Part shown: in pieces, positions 1 through 8,807 of the stretch
Layout of the letters: each line of letters opens with the position of its first letter
How positions within the stretch are numbered: position 1 is the first letter of the stretch
Source of the DNA: Modicisalibacter muralis
GTDB taxonomy: Bacteria > Pseudomonadota > Gammaproteobacteria > Pseudomonadales > Halomonadaceae
Reading direction: 5' to 3'
Assembly: GCF_900102945.1 (NCBI RefSeq)
Contig: NZ_FNGI01000009.1
Span: 1-64,000, forward strand
Length of the DNA: 64,000 nucleotides
The notes under the pieces: model-generated
Databases searched by the model: none
Told to the model about the DNA's origin: nothing
What the model saw: only the letters and a program-made list of their open reading frames with translations
Position numbers and translations under genes: made by a program

Positions 1-620
1 CCGCGATCGTGGGACGGGGGCGTGGCCCGTGCGCGCAGCGACTGGATCAGGTGCAGCAGCGCCTGCAACGTCATGATCATCAGCGCGAGCATGATCATGC
101 CCTTGGCCAGCGACGGAAACGGCGGGTTCCAGGAGGTCCCCGAGCGCTCCAGCGACCACTCGCCGAAGGGATTGTGGGCGGAGTCCCAGAACATCACGAA
201 GGCGGCGTAACTCATCGCCACGCAGAAAACGAAGGTCACCAGGTCGTTGAAGCGGTCGAGCCAGCGCTTGAGCGACGGCCCGGCGCTGTCGTAGAGCACC
301 CGCACGCGGATGTGCTTGTTGGCGGCCAGCGCCACCGGCCCACCGAGGGCGAAGGTCGCCGCGACCAGCATGACCACCGACTCGTGCACCCACGAGGTGG
401 GCGAATCGAAGGCGTAGCGCATGATCACCTCGAAGACGCTGATCGCCATGGCGATGAACACCAGCCAGGCGGCGATGCGACCGCCGCGCACCACCAGGGC
501 ATCGAAGGCGTTGCGCGCCGGTTCCGGAGCCTCCTCGGGCGGCTCGCCGGCCGTGGCGGCGATGAGGTCGTCGTCGCCCGGCGCCACGTGGTCGTCCCTG
601 TCATGGGGTTGTCGAGACAT
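1..620 (-). CDS. TRAP transporter small permease (DctQ), C-terminus beyond window
   Basis: Reading the minus strand from the ATG at 620 gives an uninterrupted frame of more than 200 codons that runs off the left edge. The first 45 residues are acidic and proline-rich. Four hydrophobic segments follow at about residues 48-68, 83-103, 128-148 and 176-198, the usual four-helix layout of DctQ proteins. The motif FEVIMRYAFDSPTSWVHE in the first helix and loop is typical of the family. DctQ pairs with the large permease DctM, expected just left of the window, and with the binding protein DctP encoded upstream at 734-1753. Together they drive Na+-dependent uptake of an organic acid across the inner membrane. 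Confidence 0.85.
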   Translation of the reverse strand, partial: MSRQPHDRDDHVAPGDDDLIAATAGEPPEEAPEPARNAFDALVVRGGRIAAWLVFIAMAISVFEVIMRYAFDSPTSWVHESVVMLVAATFALGGPVALAANKHIRVRVLYDSAGPSLKRWLDRFNDLVTFVFCVAMSYAAFVMFWDSAHNPFGEWSLERSGTSWNPPFPSLAKGMIMLALMIMTLQALLHLIQSLRARATPPSHDR

Positions 621-689
621 GCTCTTTCCTCTCATCAAGCGCAAGAAATACCCTGGGATTTCTCCATGGCCGCCTCGGGCCAATAGCAA

Positions 690-718
690 GAGGGCCGGTA
701 CAAACCAAACCGGCCCTC
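690..718 (-). terminator. Intercistronic hairpin between dctP and dctQ
   Basis: A perfect 10-bp inverted repeat (GAGGGCCGGT / ACCGGCCCTC) with a 9-nt loop lies 15 bp after the dctP stop. No T-tract follows on the minus strand, so it is more likely an mRNA-stabilising or partial-termination hairpin than a full terminator. It would favour dctP over dctQM. A similar hairpin sits at the same place in the second TRAP operon (59507-59527). Confidence 0.6.
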
Positions 719-733
719 TCGCTCGTCAGCGAA

Positions 734-1753
734 TTACATCAGATTATGGTCTTTCAGATAGGTCACCACCGAGTCGTAGAACTTCTGGGTAATGTCGTTC
801 TTCTTCGCCCACACGGCCCATTCTTCCTTGGCGATATTACGGAACTTGGCGCGTTCCTCGGCGGACATGTCGATGATTTCGATATCGGGGTTCTTACGCA
901 CTTCCTTGACGGCCGCGAGGTCACGCGCCTTGAGCTTGGCGACCATCTCGTAGGCCATGGCATCGACGGAAGTCTCGAGGATTGCCTTGAGGTCTTCCGG
1001 CAGGCCATCCCAGATTTCCTTGTTGAGCGATACCGCGACCATCGGCAGCGAGTGGAAGCCCGGATAACTGGGATATGGCGCGAATTCGAACATCCCCTGC
1101 TGGTAGTTGGTGGCGAACACGGTGTTGTCGGCGGCGTCGATCACGCCCTTCTCGAGGGCGGTATACACCTCGGAACTCGGCAGGTTGACCGGTGTCGCAC
1201 CGGCTTTCTCGAAGATGTTGTAGACCATGCCCTGAGGTGCCCGTAACTTGAGGCCCTGCATGTCTTCCACGGTACGGATCGGCCGGGATGACACCAGCGA
1301 CTCGAGGCCGGTGGCGGCGGCGCCGATCAGGTGGGCGCCATAAGGTTCGACCAGCTCGTTGTAGATTTCCTCGCCGCCGGCGTAATTCATGTAATCGAGA
1401 AACTCGACCGGATCGCCCCAGGCGCCGACCAGGTTACCCATCATGCCGAAGGCCGGGTTCTGGCCGGAGAAATAGCTGGGATCGGTGAGATGGCCCTGAA
1501 TGATGCCCGAACTGACGGCTTGCAGGGTTTCGGTGGGGCCGACTACGGCATTGACCGGTAGAATCTCGATGGAGATCCGTCCACCAGACATTGTCTCGAC
1601 GTTTGCGGCCCACTCCTTCTTGATTTCGTACTGTGGCTCGCCGGAGGTTTCCGAGGTCTGGAAGGTCCACTCGTATTCGGCGGCCTGTGCATTGAACGCC
1701 AATGCACCGAGCACGGCGACGGCGAGGGTCTTGAGTGGCATGCGTGACATCAT
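734..1753 (-). CDS. dctP: TRAP transporter substrate-binding protein (DctP family)
   Basis: This 339-residue periplasmic solute-binding protein has a signal peptide (residues 1-25, cleavage after FNAQA). The DctP fold follows, including LKLRAPQGM near residue 170; that arginine normally forms the salt bridge to the ligand carboxylate. The run DNTVFATNYQQGMFEF and the aromatic content recall the 2-oxo-acid/TakP-like branch more than classical C4-dicarboxylate binders, so the substrate is left open. The ATG at 1753 has AAGGAG about 9 bp upstream. The gene lies 35 bp downstream of a GntR regulator and upstream of dctQ, so the three probably form one transcript. Family confidence is high and substrate confidence is low. 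Confidence 0.9.
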   Translation of the reverse strand: MMSRMPLKTLAVAVLGALAFNAQAAEYEWTFQTSETSGEPQYEIKKEWAANVETMSGGRISIEILPVNAVVGPTETLQAVSSGIIQGHLTDPSYFSGQNPAFGMMGNLVGAWGDPVEFLDYMNYAGGEEIYNELVEPYGAHLIGAAATGLESLVSSRPIRTVEDMQGLKLRAPQGMVYNIFEKAGATPVNLPSSEVYTALEKGVIDAADNTVFATNYQQGMFEFAPYPSYPGFHSLPMVAVSLNKEIWDGLPEDLKAILETSVDAMAYEMVAKLKARDLAAVKEVRKNPDIEIIDMSAEERAKFRNIAKEEWAVWAKKNDITQKFYDSVVTYLKDHNLM

Positions 1754-1788
1754 GGTTACGGCTCCTTAAGCGTTTGTTGTACTTGCTA

Positions 1789-2544
1789 CTACACCTCGAT
1801 GGAGGGAAGCGTGCGGGGCAGACCTTCCAGGCCCAGATCCCGACCGGTGCGATCCAGCACCGCCAGTGCCGCCGCCGCGGCCTGTTCCGGCTGACGCAGG
1901 CGAATTGCCTCCATCACCCGGCGATGGCGTTCCATGCTGTCGTTGAGCTCATGGGCGCTGTGGTTGGATTTCTCGACCAGCAGCGCAATGGCTGGCTTGA
2001 GCACATGACTGATCTGCGCCCAGACTAGATTGTGCGACGCGGCGAACACCGCCTCGTGAAAATCGACGTCATAATCGTCGTGGCTGCGCCCCTGCCAACG
2101 CAGGTCGTCCTGTTCGAGGGCGCGAATCATGCCTTCGAATGCGGTCTCTATCTCGAGCAGATCGGCGGCGGTGGCGTTCTCGGCCGCCAAGCGCGCGACG
2201 AAGGGTTCCACCGCCACGCGAAAGGCGAATATCTCACGCTGGATACGCGGGTTGGGCTGCGCGAAACGCGCCATCCAGATGCTGACTTGCGGATCGAGCA
2301 GGTGCCATTCGGGCAGTTCTCGCACCCGAGTGCCCTGCCCCGATATGCGCGTCAACAGCCCCGCCGCCACCAGGGTTTGCAATGCGCTGCGCACGGTACT
2401 GCGACTGACCCCGAATTGCTCGCAAAGATCCAGTTCCTTGGGCACGAAATCGCCTGGCGCGTAGCGCCCGCTGAAAATGGCTTCGGCCAGATGTTCGGCG
2501 ATGTCCGGGCGAGACGCCCGCCCCGGGATAGCGGCTTGACTCAT
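1789..2544 (-). CDS. GntR-family transcriptional regulator, FadR/FCD subfamily
   Basis: A 251-residue regulator. Residues 8-75 form a winged helix-turn-helix (FGVSRSTVRSALQTLVAAGLL). Residues 90-225 form an all-helical FCD effector domain; DVDFHEAV and HRRVMEAI hold the Asp and His residues that usually bind a metal and a carboxylate ligand. It is the first gene of the gntR-dctPQ(M) operon and probably senses the acid transported by that system. Two short palindromes just upstream of its start are candidate operators and would make it autoregulated. The specific ligand cannot be read from the sequence. Confidence 0.9.
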   Translation of the reverse strand: MSQAAIPGRASRPDIAEHLAEAIFSGRYAPGDFVPKELDLCEQFGVSRSTVRSALQTLVAAGLLTRISGQGTRVRELPEWHLLDPQVSIWMARFAQPNPRIQREIFAFRVAVEPFVARLAAENATAADLLEIETAFEGMIRALEQDDLRWQGRSHDDYDVDFHEAVFAASHNLVWAQISHVLKPAIALLVEKSNHSAHELNDSMERHRRVMEAIRLRQPEQAAAAALAVLDRTGRDLGLEGLPRTLPSIEV

Positions 2545-2562
2545 GGTCGACCCTGCTCATTC

Positions 2563-2596
2563 TTGTAAGACAAAGAAATAGCTTATGTCCGACATA
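2563..2596. promoter_or_regulatory. Candidate tandem GntR operators
   Basis: Two palindromes lie just upstream of the gntR start: TTGTaagACAA at 2563-2573 and TATGTCcGACATA at 2584-2596. Their centres (2568 and 2590) are 22 bp apart, about two helical turns. Both resemble the TTGTCxGACAA-type sites bound by FCD-class GntR regulators. The palindromes are read directly; the assignment to this regulator is inferred. Confidence 0.6.
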
Positions 2597-2683
2597 CCTT
2601 CAAGCAAGAACCGTTAAAAAACCTTTAGACCATAGTCAAAGGCCCGGTCGATAATCGCGTCTCAGTGCCGTGAAAAACGTGCA

Positions 2684-2721
2684 CAAAAAAACGCCTCGGG
2701 GCATGAACTGCCCCGAGGCGT
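2684..2721 (-). terminator. Rho-independent terminator of glyA
   Basis: A 13-bp perfect stem (ACGCCTCGGGGCA, pairing 2691-2703 with 2709-2721) with a 5-nt loop is followed on the minus strand by seven T residues. It lies about 20 bp beyond the glyA stop. Confidence 0.9.
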
Positions 2722-2742
2722 CTGTCGATACGCGATACGAAA

Positions 2743-4011
2743 TCAGGCGTCGCGGTACACCGGGAAGCGCGCGCAGACGGCTTCGACCTTGCCTTTCACC
2801 TCGGCTTCGGCGGCGCTGGAATCGCCCTTGGCCATGGCATCGAGAATGTCGCAGATCCAGCCGGCCAGATCGCCACATTCGGTCTCGCCGAAACCGCGCG
2901 TGGTCGCCGCCGGCGTGCCGATACGCAGGCCCGAAGTCACGAACGGACTCTGCGGGTCGTTCGGCACGGCGTTCTTGTTGACGGTGATATGGGCGCGACC
3001 GAGCGCGGCGTCCGCATCCTTGCCGGTGATGCCCTGCTTGATCAGCGACAACAGAAACAGATGATCCTTGGTGCCGCCCGAAACGATATCGTAGCCGCGC
3101 TCGATGAATACCCCGGCCATCACCTGGGCGTTCTTGACCACTTGCTGTTGGTAGGCCTTGAACTCGTCACCCATCGCCTCCTTGAAGCACACCGCCTTGG
3201 CGGCAATGACGTGCATCAGCGGGCCGCCCTGGATGCCGGGGAAGACCGCGGACTGCAGCTTCTTCTCAATATCCGCGTCGCCCTCGGCGGACAGGATCAG
3301 GCCGCCACGCGGACCGCGCAAGGTCTTGTGGGTGGTGGTGGTGACCACGTGCGCATGCGGCAGCGGGCTGGGGTAGACCCCAGCGGCGACCAGGCCGGCA
3401 ATATGCGCCATGTCGACCAGCAGGTAGGCACCGACGTCGTCGGCGATTTCACGGAACTTGGCCCAGTCGATGATCTGCGAATAGGCTGAAAAACCGGCGA
3501 TGATCATCTTCGGCTTGTGCTCGCGAGCCAGCCTTGCGACATTCGCGTAATCGATCAGGCCGTTGTCGTCGAGGCCATACTGCACGGCGTTGTAGTGCTT
3601 GCCGGAGAAGTTCGGCTTGGCGCCGTGGGTCAGGTGACCGCCAGCGTCCAGGCTCATGCCCAGCACGGTGTCGCCGGGCTTGACCAGTGCCTGAAAGACC
3701 GCGCCATTGGCCTGCGAGCCGGAATGCGTCTGCACATTGGCGTAGCTGGCATCGAACAGTTGCTTGGCGTACTGAATGGCCAGATCCTCGACCACATCGA
3801 CGTACTCGCAGCCCCCGTAGTAACGCTTGCCGGGGTAGCCTTCCGCGTACTTGTTGGTCAACTGCGTGCCCTGGGCCTGCATCACGCGCGGGCTGGCATA
3901 GTTTTCGGAGGCGATCAGTTCGATATGCGCTTCCTGGCGTGCGACTTCGCTTGTCATCGCATCGAATAGAGCGTCATCGAAACCGGCAATCTGCATGTCA
4001 CGGGTGAACAT
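2743..4011 (-). CDS. glyA: Serine hydroxymethyltransferase
   Basis: GlyA converts serine and tetrahydrofolate to glycine and 5,10-methylene-tetrahydrofolate with PLP, the main source of one-carbon units. From the chosen ATG at 4011 the protein has 422 residues. The Schiff-base lysine in [14 protein letters not shown] is then residue 229, the same number as in E. coli GlyA, which supports this start over an ATG seven codons upstream. GAGGA lies about 9 bp before the chosen ATG. The substrate motifs [10 protein letters not shown] and [11 protein letters not shown] are intact. The gene appears monocistronic and has its own terminator. No PurR-like or riboswitch signal was recognised upstream. 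Confidence 0.97.
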   Translation of the reverse strand: MFTRDMQIAGFDDALFDAMTSEVARQEAHIELIASENYASPRVMQAQGTQLTNKYAEGYPGKRYYGGCEYVDVVEDLAIQYAKQLFDASYANVQTHSGSQANGAVFQALVKPGDTVLGMSLDAGGHLTHGAKPNFSGKHYNAVQYGLDDNGLIDYANVARLAREHKPKMIIAGFSAYSQIIDWAKFREIADDVGAYLLVDMAHIAGLVAAGVYPSPLPHAHVVTTTTHKTLRGPRGGLILSAEGDADIEKKLQSAVFPGIQGGPLMHVIAAKAVCFKEAMGDEFKAYQQQVVKNAQVMAGVFIERGYDIVSGGTKDHLFLLSLIKQGITGKDADAALGRAHITVNKNAVPNDPQSPFVTSGLRIGTPAATTRGFGETECGDLAGWICDILDAMAKGDSSAAEAEVKGKVEAVCARFPVYRDA

Positions 4012-4098
4012 CGGCAGGGGTCCTCGAGTCAAGGATGAACGACGCGGCCAACACCCGACCGCATGTGAATCAGGCCGCCAATCATACCCCAGCCCCGG

Positions 4099-4120
4099 CG
4101 CCCTTTCACATGAAAGGGCG
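4099..4120. other. Perfect hairpin between ybbP and glyA
   Basis: CGCCCTTTCA and TGAAAGGGCG are exact complements separated by CA. The element lies 42 bp after the ybbP stop and about 90 bp before the glyA start. No T-tract follows on the minus strand, so it could be a weak ybbP terminator or an element in the glyA leader. Confidence 0.5.
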
Positions 4121-4162
4121 TCAAGGCTGCCCGAGTATTTCTCACCTTGGGTTTAGTTAAGC

Positions 4163-6724
4163 TCAAGCTTCCCCCAACAGCCCCAGGCTGGCCATCGGCG
4201 TCTGGCGACGCACCCCGCGCGACAGAGCATGGCCGATCACGCCGATCGCCAGCGCGCCACCCAGTGGTAGCACCAGCCACATCAGCCAATGAATGCGCGG
4301 TACCAGATCCAGCCAGCCGACATACACGCCGGCGGCGGCCAGCTCGGCCAGCAGCGCGCCCATCAGGCCGCTGGTAAAACCCAGCAAGGCGAACTCGACG
4401 CCCTGCACCCGCGAAATCAACCGGTCGCCGGCGCCAAATACGCGCAGCAGGCCACTCTCGTGAGTACGCATCGAATGGCTGGCGGTCAGCGCCGCGTAGA
4501 GCACGCTAACGCCGGCCAGCAGCACGAAGGCCAGTACGAATTCCACCGCGCGGGTGACCTGCGATAGTAACTCGCGGACCCGGCCGAGAATCGCCTCGAC
4601 ATTGAGTAGCGATACGCTGGGGTAAGTGGCGATCAGCTCGCGCAGCATGTCGCGATTGCCGTCGTCGAGGTGAAAGGCGGTGATATAGCTATGCCCGAAG
4701 CGCTCCAGCACGCTGGGCGGAAAGACGATGTAGAAGTTGGGCCGGAAACTGTCCCAATCGAGATCGCGCAGGCTGGTTATCTCACCGGTAATCTCGGCAC
4801 TGCCGATGGTGAAGGACAGGGTGTCGCCAAGGCCCACGCCGAAGCGCTCGGCCAGGCCGTCCTCGATCGAGATCGGCACCGGCTGGCCCTCGCTCGCATT
4901 GACGGGTCTTCCGACATCCGCATCGAACCACTGCCCGGCGACGACGCGATTGCCTTCGGGCACCGTCTCACTCCAGGTGAGGTTGAGTTCGCGGCGCAGT
5001 GCGTTGTCGCTACGGCTTTCCTCGGGCACCACCTGGCGCGGCGGCTGGCCGTTGATCGCGGTGACGCGCCCGCGCACGATCGGGTACAGCGCGGTGCGGC
5101 TGTCGGCGGCATCGTCGACGATATCGATGAAACCCTCGCGTTCGCCGGGCTGGATGTTGATCGCGAAGTAGTTGGGCGTATCCGCAGGTAGTTGCGCCTG
5201 CCAGGTGGTCAGCAGATCACCACGCACCAGGGTGATGATCGCCATCGCCGCGAAGGTCACCGCGAACGCCAGCAACTGACCCAGGCTGGCTTGCCGCCGG
5301 CGCGCCAGTTGCCGCGCGCCCAGACGTAGTGCCTGCGAGCCACCGCCCTGCCCGGCGCTCCAGCGCCCAGCCAGGCGCAGCACCCCGCCCAACAGCGCCC
5401 AACCCAGCGCCCATAGCACCACCAATGCCACCAGCCCGCCCAGCAGCAGACCCAGCGACAACCACAAGTCACCGGAGTAGAGCCACAGCAGCGCGCCGAA
5501 TACCAGGCTGGCCACGCCGACCACCAACCAGGCCGAGGCCGGCAGCGGGTCGAGTTCACGACGCAACACCTTGAGCGCACTGACTCGCTTCAGGCGCAGC
5601 AGGGTCGGTCCGGCGAAGCCCACCAGCACCGCCAGCGCAGTGAAAATACCCAGCAATAGTGGCAGCACGCCGGGCGGCGGCAACTCCAGCGGTAGAAAGC
5701 GCGTCAGCAAGGCCAGCAGTCCAGCCTGGCCGGCCAACCCCAGCAGCGCGCCGATGATCGAGGCGGACAATGCCAGCCACAACAGCTGCAAGGCAAAAAG
5801 GCGTGTCAGCTGGCGCTGAGTGGCACCGAAGCAGCGCAGTAGCGCCGCGGTATCCAGGTGTCGATCGACATAACGGCGCGTGGCCATCGCCACCGCGACC
5901 CCGGCGAGCAGCACTGCAGCCAGCCCCGCCAGGCTCAGGTATTTTTCGGCGCGCTCAAGGGCGCTGCCCAGCGTCGGGCGATCCTCACGCACATCGCTGA
6001 CCTCGACACCGTTACGCTCCAGGCGCCCAAGCAAGTCGTCGACACTGGCCACCGCCTCGGGCGGCCCTTTGGCCAGCAATTCGAACTCGACTCGCGAGCC
6101 GGGGCGGATCAGCCCGGTGGCATCGAGATCGTCGATATGCATCATCAAGCGTGGATTGAAGCTGGCGAAACCGGCACCCTGGTCGGGTTCGCGCACGATC
6201 AAGCCACCCACCGAAAGCGTCGCCTGGCCGACCTGCAAGGTGTCGCCGATCTCGACATCGAGTAGCTGAGCCAAGCGCGGGGCGATCCAGGCTTCGCCCG
6301 GCGCCGGGCCATGTGCCACTTGGCTTATCCGCTCAGCGCCTTGCTTGCCCAGCTCGACATGCACTTCGCCATATAACGGGTAGGCGTCGTCGACCACCTT
6401 GAGACTGGCCGGCTGAAAGGCCTGGTCGCGGCTGACCATCGACACCATGTCGACCTGATCGCCGAGCACCAACCCGGCATCCTCGAGTTCGCGACGCAGT
6501 TCGGCATCGAACGGCTGGCTCTGCTCGAGCTTGATATCGCCACCCAGCAGCTGGCCAGCCTGGCGAGTCAGCGCACGATCGAGGCGGTCGAGGAAGAAGC
6601 CGATCATCGTCGAGGCGGCCACCGCCAGGGCCAGCGCCACGAACAGTGCGCGCACATCGCTGGCCCGCAGGTCGCGGCGCAACCCTTTCAGCGACAATAG
6701 CCATAGGCCGGCGCCACGCTTCAT
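4163..6724 (-). CDS. ybbP: ABC transporter permease, FtsX-like (YbbP family)
   Basis: This 853-residue inner-membrane protein has the layout of YbbP-type permeases: an N-terminal helix near residue 30, a large periplasmic domain, a cluster of helices at roughly 265-440, a second periplasmic domain (about 510-720), and a final four-helix FtsX block ending near residue 845. It overlaps the ATPase gene ybbA by 4 bp (ATGA), so the two are translationally coupled. The ybbA/ybbP/tesA neighbourhood is the same as in E. coli. The system is thought to act on envelope lipids or lipoproteins, but its substrate is not firmly established. Confidence 0.9.
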   Translation of the reverse strand: MKRGAGLWLLSLKGLRRDLRASDVRALFVALALAVAASTMIGFFLDRLDRALTRQAGQLLGGDIKLEQSQPFDAELRRELEDAGLVLGDQVDMVSMVSRDQAFQPASLKVVDDAYPLYGEVHVELGKQGAERISQVAHGPAPGEAWIAPRLAQLLDVEIGDTLQVGQATLSVGGLIVREPDQGAGFASFNPRLMMHIDDLDATGLIRPGSRVEFELLAKGPPEAVASVDDLLGRLERNGVEVSDVREDRPTLGSALERAEKYLSLAGLAAVLLAGVAVAMATRRYVDRHLDTAALLRCFGATQRQLTRLFALQLLWLALSASIIGALLGLAGQAGLLALLTRFLPLELPPPGVLPLLLGIFTALAVLVGFAGPTLLRLKRVSALKVLRRELDPLPASAWLVVGVASLVFGALLWLYSGDLWLSLGLLLGGLVALVVLWALGWALLGGVLRLAGRWSAGQGGGSQALRLGARQLARRRQASLGQLLAFAVTFAAMAIITLVRGDLLTTWQAQLPADTPNYFAINIQPGEREGFIDIVDDAADSRTALYPIVRGRVTAINGQPPRQVVPEESRSDNALRRELNLTWSETVPEGNRVVAGQWFDADVGRPVNASEGQPVPISIEDGLAERFGVGLGDTLSFTIGSAEITGEITSLRDLDWDSFRPNFYIVFPPSVLERFGHSYITAFHLDDGNRDMLRELIATYPSVSLLNVEAILGRVRELLSQVTRAVEFVLAFVLLAGVSVLYAALTASHSMRTHESGLLRVFGAGDRLISRVQGVEFALLGFTSGLMGALLAELAAAGVYVGWLDLVPRIHWLMWLVLPLGGALAIGVIGHALSRGVRRQTPMASLGLLGEA

Positions 6725-7437
6725 GCTTCCACCTCGTCGCGGTCGAGCACGCTCAACCGCCCGGCATCCAAGTGCAGGCAGCGCTGGCAGCGGCGCGCCA
6801 GGTTGTGATCGTGGGTGACCAGCACCAGCGTGGTGCCGGCCTCGCGGTTGAGATCGAACAGCAGATCGATGACCTTCTTGCCGGTGCCACGGTCGAGATT
6901 GCCGGTAGGCTCGTCGGCGAACACCAGTTCAGGTTCGGTGACAAAGGCGCGGGCCACCGCCACGCGCTGCTGCTCGCCGCCGGAAAGCTGCTTGGGCAAG
7001 TGATCGAGGCGCTCGCCCAGCCCCACGCGAGTCAGCCAATCACGACCACGCGCCAGGTGATCGTTACCCGGCACCAGCTCCAGCGGTAGCAGCACGTTCT
7101 CCAATGCGGTCAACGTCGGCAATAGCTGGAAATTCTGGAAGACGAAGCCGACGCGCCCTGCTCGCAATTGCGCCCGACCATCCTCGTCCAGCCCGGGCAG
7201 CGACTCGCCGAACAAGGAGAGCTCGCCGGTCGTCGGCGTGTCGAGGCCGGCGAGCAGACCCAGCAACGTCGACTTGCCAGCGCCGGAACTCCCCAGGATC
7301 GCGACGCTCTCAGCGGGGAATACCTGCAGATCGAGGCCGCTGAGAATATCCAGCCGGCGCTCACCGCTATCGACCTGCTTGCCCAGCCCCTGGGCATGTA
7401 GAATGGGGGTTATTTCACGCGCATGGGAGTTGGGCAT
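6721..7437 (-). CDS. ybbA: ABC transporter ATP-binding protein (YbbA)
   Basis: A 239-residue ATPase of the LolD/MacB-type family. It has Walker [11 protein letters not shown]-loop [16 protein letters not shown], signature [15 protein letters not shown], Walker [13 protein letters not shown] and switch histidine LVTHD. The frame is open further upstream, but homology starts near [12 protein letters not shown], so the ATG at 7437 was chosen; an AGGGA lies about 12 bp before it. That start codon overlaps an in-frame ATG of the divergent tesA frame (7436). It is partnered with the YbbP permease immediately downstream. Confidence 0.9.
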   Translation of the reverse strand: MPNSHAREITPILHAQGLGKQVDSGERRLDILSGLDLQVFPAESVAILGSSGAGKSTLLGLLAGLDTPTTGELSLFGESLPGLDEDGRAQLRAGRVGFVFQNFQLLPTLTALENVLLPLELVPGNDHLARGRDWLTRVGLGERLDHLPKQLSGGEQQRVAVARAFVTEPELVFADEPTGNLDRGTGKKVIDLLFDLNREAGTTLVLVTHDHNLARRCQRCLHLDAGRLSVLDRDEVEA

Positions 7438-7507
7438 GGTGCAAGGTTTCCCTGTCATTTCATGGTTCCGGGTTACACGGCCGCTGAAAATATCGCGGTC
7501 CCTGGCT

Positions 7508-8128
7508 ATGCGCTGGCTGCTGATCGTGCTGGTTGCGTGGGCCGGCTCGGCCAATGCGGCCTCGACGACACTGTTGATAATGGGCGACAGCCTGAGTGCC
7601 GCCTACGGTATCGAGCGCCAGGCGGGCTGGGTCAACCTGCTGAGCGAGCGCCTGAATGACGATGTCGAGGTCATCAACGCCAGTATCAGTGGCGAAACCA
7701 CTGCCGGCGGTGCTACGCGCCTGCCCGAATTGCTCGGACAACACGACCCCGACATTGTTCTGCTCGAACTGGGCGGCAACGATGGTCTGCGCGGCCTGCC
7801 GCCTCTGCAGATGCGCGCCAATCTCAGCGACATGATCGAGGCCAGCCAACGCGCTGGCGCCAAGGTGCTGCTGCTGGGTATTCGGGTACCGCCCAACTAT
7901 GGCCAGGCCTACGCCACGGCCTTTCACAACGTCTATCGCGAGCTATCCGACCAATACGACGTGCCATTGGTGCCTTTCCTGCTCGACGGTATCGCCCTCG
8001 ATGAGGGCCTGATGCAGGATGACGGCATTCACCCCACCGCCGAGGCCCAGGACATGATTCTCGATAATGTCTGGCCGACGCTGAAAATGCTACTGTCCAA
8101 ACAGTCTGCCAACGTCGCTAAGCAGTGA
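7508..8128 (+). CDS. tesA: GDSL arylesterase / acyl-CoA thioesterase I (TesA)
   Basis: A periplasmic SGNH hydrolase of 206 residues. The signal peptide (1-17, ending GSANA) is followed by block I MGDSLSAAYG with the catalytic Ser at about 28. Block III is LGGNDGLRG, and block V DDGIHPTAEAQ holds the Asp-His pair. E. coli TesA (protease I, lysophospholipase L1) has the same organisation. An upstream in-frame ATG at 7436 would add 24 residues before the signal peptide. I prefer 7508 because it gives a normal short n-region, although neither start has a strong ribosome site. It is divergent from ybbA, as in many gammaproteobacteria. Confidence 0.9.
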   Translation: MRWLLIVLVAWAGSANAASTTLLIMGDSLSAAYGIERQAGWVNLLSERLNDDVEVINASISGETTAGGATRLPELLGQHDPDIVLLELGGNDGLRGLPPLQMRANLSDMIEASQRAGAKVLLLGIRVPPNYGQAYATAFHNVYRELSDQYDVPLVPFLLDGIALDEGLMQDDGIHPTAEAQDMILDNVWPTLKMLLSKQSANVAKQ

Positions 8129-8145
8129 CCTACCAGGCTGAAAAA

Positions 8146-8161
8146 AGTCCAAAAACAGACT
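8146..8161. promoter_or_regulatory. Inverted repeat upstream of the toxin-antitoxin pair
   Basis: AGTC (8146-8149) and GACT (8158-8161) flank an A-rich 8-nt centre in an AT-rich stretch 35-50 bp before the antitoxin start. It overlaps the expected promoter and could be the autoregulatory operator of the antitoxin. The repeat is short, so the call is weak. Confidence 0.35.
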
Positions 8162-8195
8162 AAAATAAGTTCACCTATCCTTGAGGCGACTGCGC

Positions 8196-8459
8196 ATGCG
8201 TACCGAAACCATTAGCTACCTAAAGCAGAATGCCGCCACTCTGGATGTGCAAGAGCCGCTGGTTATCACTCAGAAAGGCAAGCCGACCTACGTGGTCGAA
8301 TCCTATGCCGCCCATGAGCGCCGCGATCAAGCCATCGCCCTGCTCAAGTTGCTGAGCCTGGGCGAGAAGAGCCGCGAAGCCGGCAATACGATGAGTGCCG
8401 ATGAGTTCATGGCAAGACTGAAGGAAGATGAGCGGATCGACCTGAATGAAGCTCCATGA
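8196..8459 (+). CDS. Type II antitoxin, Phd/YefM family
   Basis: An 87-residue protein. The N-terminal half (TISYLKQNAATL ... PLVITQKGKPTYVVESY) matches the Phd/YefM DNA-binding and dimerisation fold. The C-terminal half is acidic and helical (MSADEFMARLKEDERIDL), as expected of the toxin-wrapping tail. The ATG at 8196 was chosen over an upstream TTG because GAGG lies at the right distance. Its stop overlaps the toxin start by 4 bp (ATGA), the usual antitoxin-first coupled arrangement. Confidence 0.85.
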   Translation: MRTETISYLKQNAATLDVQEPLVITQKGKPTYVVESYAAHERRDQAIALLKLLSLGEKSREAGNTMSADEFMARLKEDERIDLNEAP

Positions 8460-8803
8460 GCCAGTTCTCGGCGGTGACGCTTGAGGAAACGGCATTGCAA
8501 TCGCTGCGGAGTTGTCGTCATTTCCTGATCGATCATCTAGATATGGCGCCTGCCGAAGCACACACCTACACGCAGGGGTTGGCCGGCATCGCAATGTCCC
8601 GTTTGACCGAGAGGTCCGAAACCTATGGCATCTGTCGCCTCGCCCAGGAAATGGGTATCGGTCATTATCAAGAACTGCTGATCGACAGTTATCGAATCGT
8701 CTACCGCTTCTGGCCCGACGAGAACCAAGCCTCCATCTACCTCTTCGCTCACCAGCGCCAGGATTTCAAGCAGTTACTGTTCGAATACCAGCTCCTGCGC
8801 TAA
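8456..8803 (+). CDS. Type II toxin, RelE/ParE family
   Basis: A 115-residue protein. The C-terminal half YQELLIDSYRIVYRFWP...IYLFAHQRQDFKQLL is the conserved strand core of RelE/ParE toxins, including the basic and aromatic positions near the end. The N-terminal half is two helices. RelE-type members cleave mRNA on the ribosome and ParE-type members poison gyrase; the sequence alone does not say which applies. It is translationally coupled to the Phd-like antitoxin just upstream, so the pair looks complete and intact. Confidence 0.85.
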   Translation: MSQFSAVTLEETALQSLRSCRHFLIDHLDMAPAEAHTYTQGLAGIAMSRLTERSETYGICRLAQEMGIGHYQELLIDSYRIVYRFWPDENQASIYLFAHQRQDFKQLLFEYQLLR

Positions 8804-8807
8804 GCCG

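Noticed and set aside
9-686. 225-codon plus-strand frame at the left edge
   Set aside because: The minus strand encodes a four-helix DctQ protein over the same bases, adjacent to dctP.
4012-4162. Glycine or tetrahydrofolate riboswitch before glyA
   Set aside because: Only one simple hairpin is visible; the conserved cores of these riboswitches were not found.
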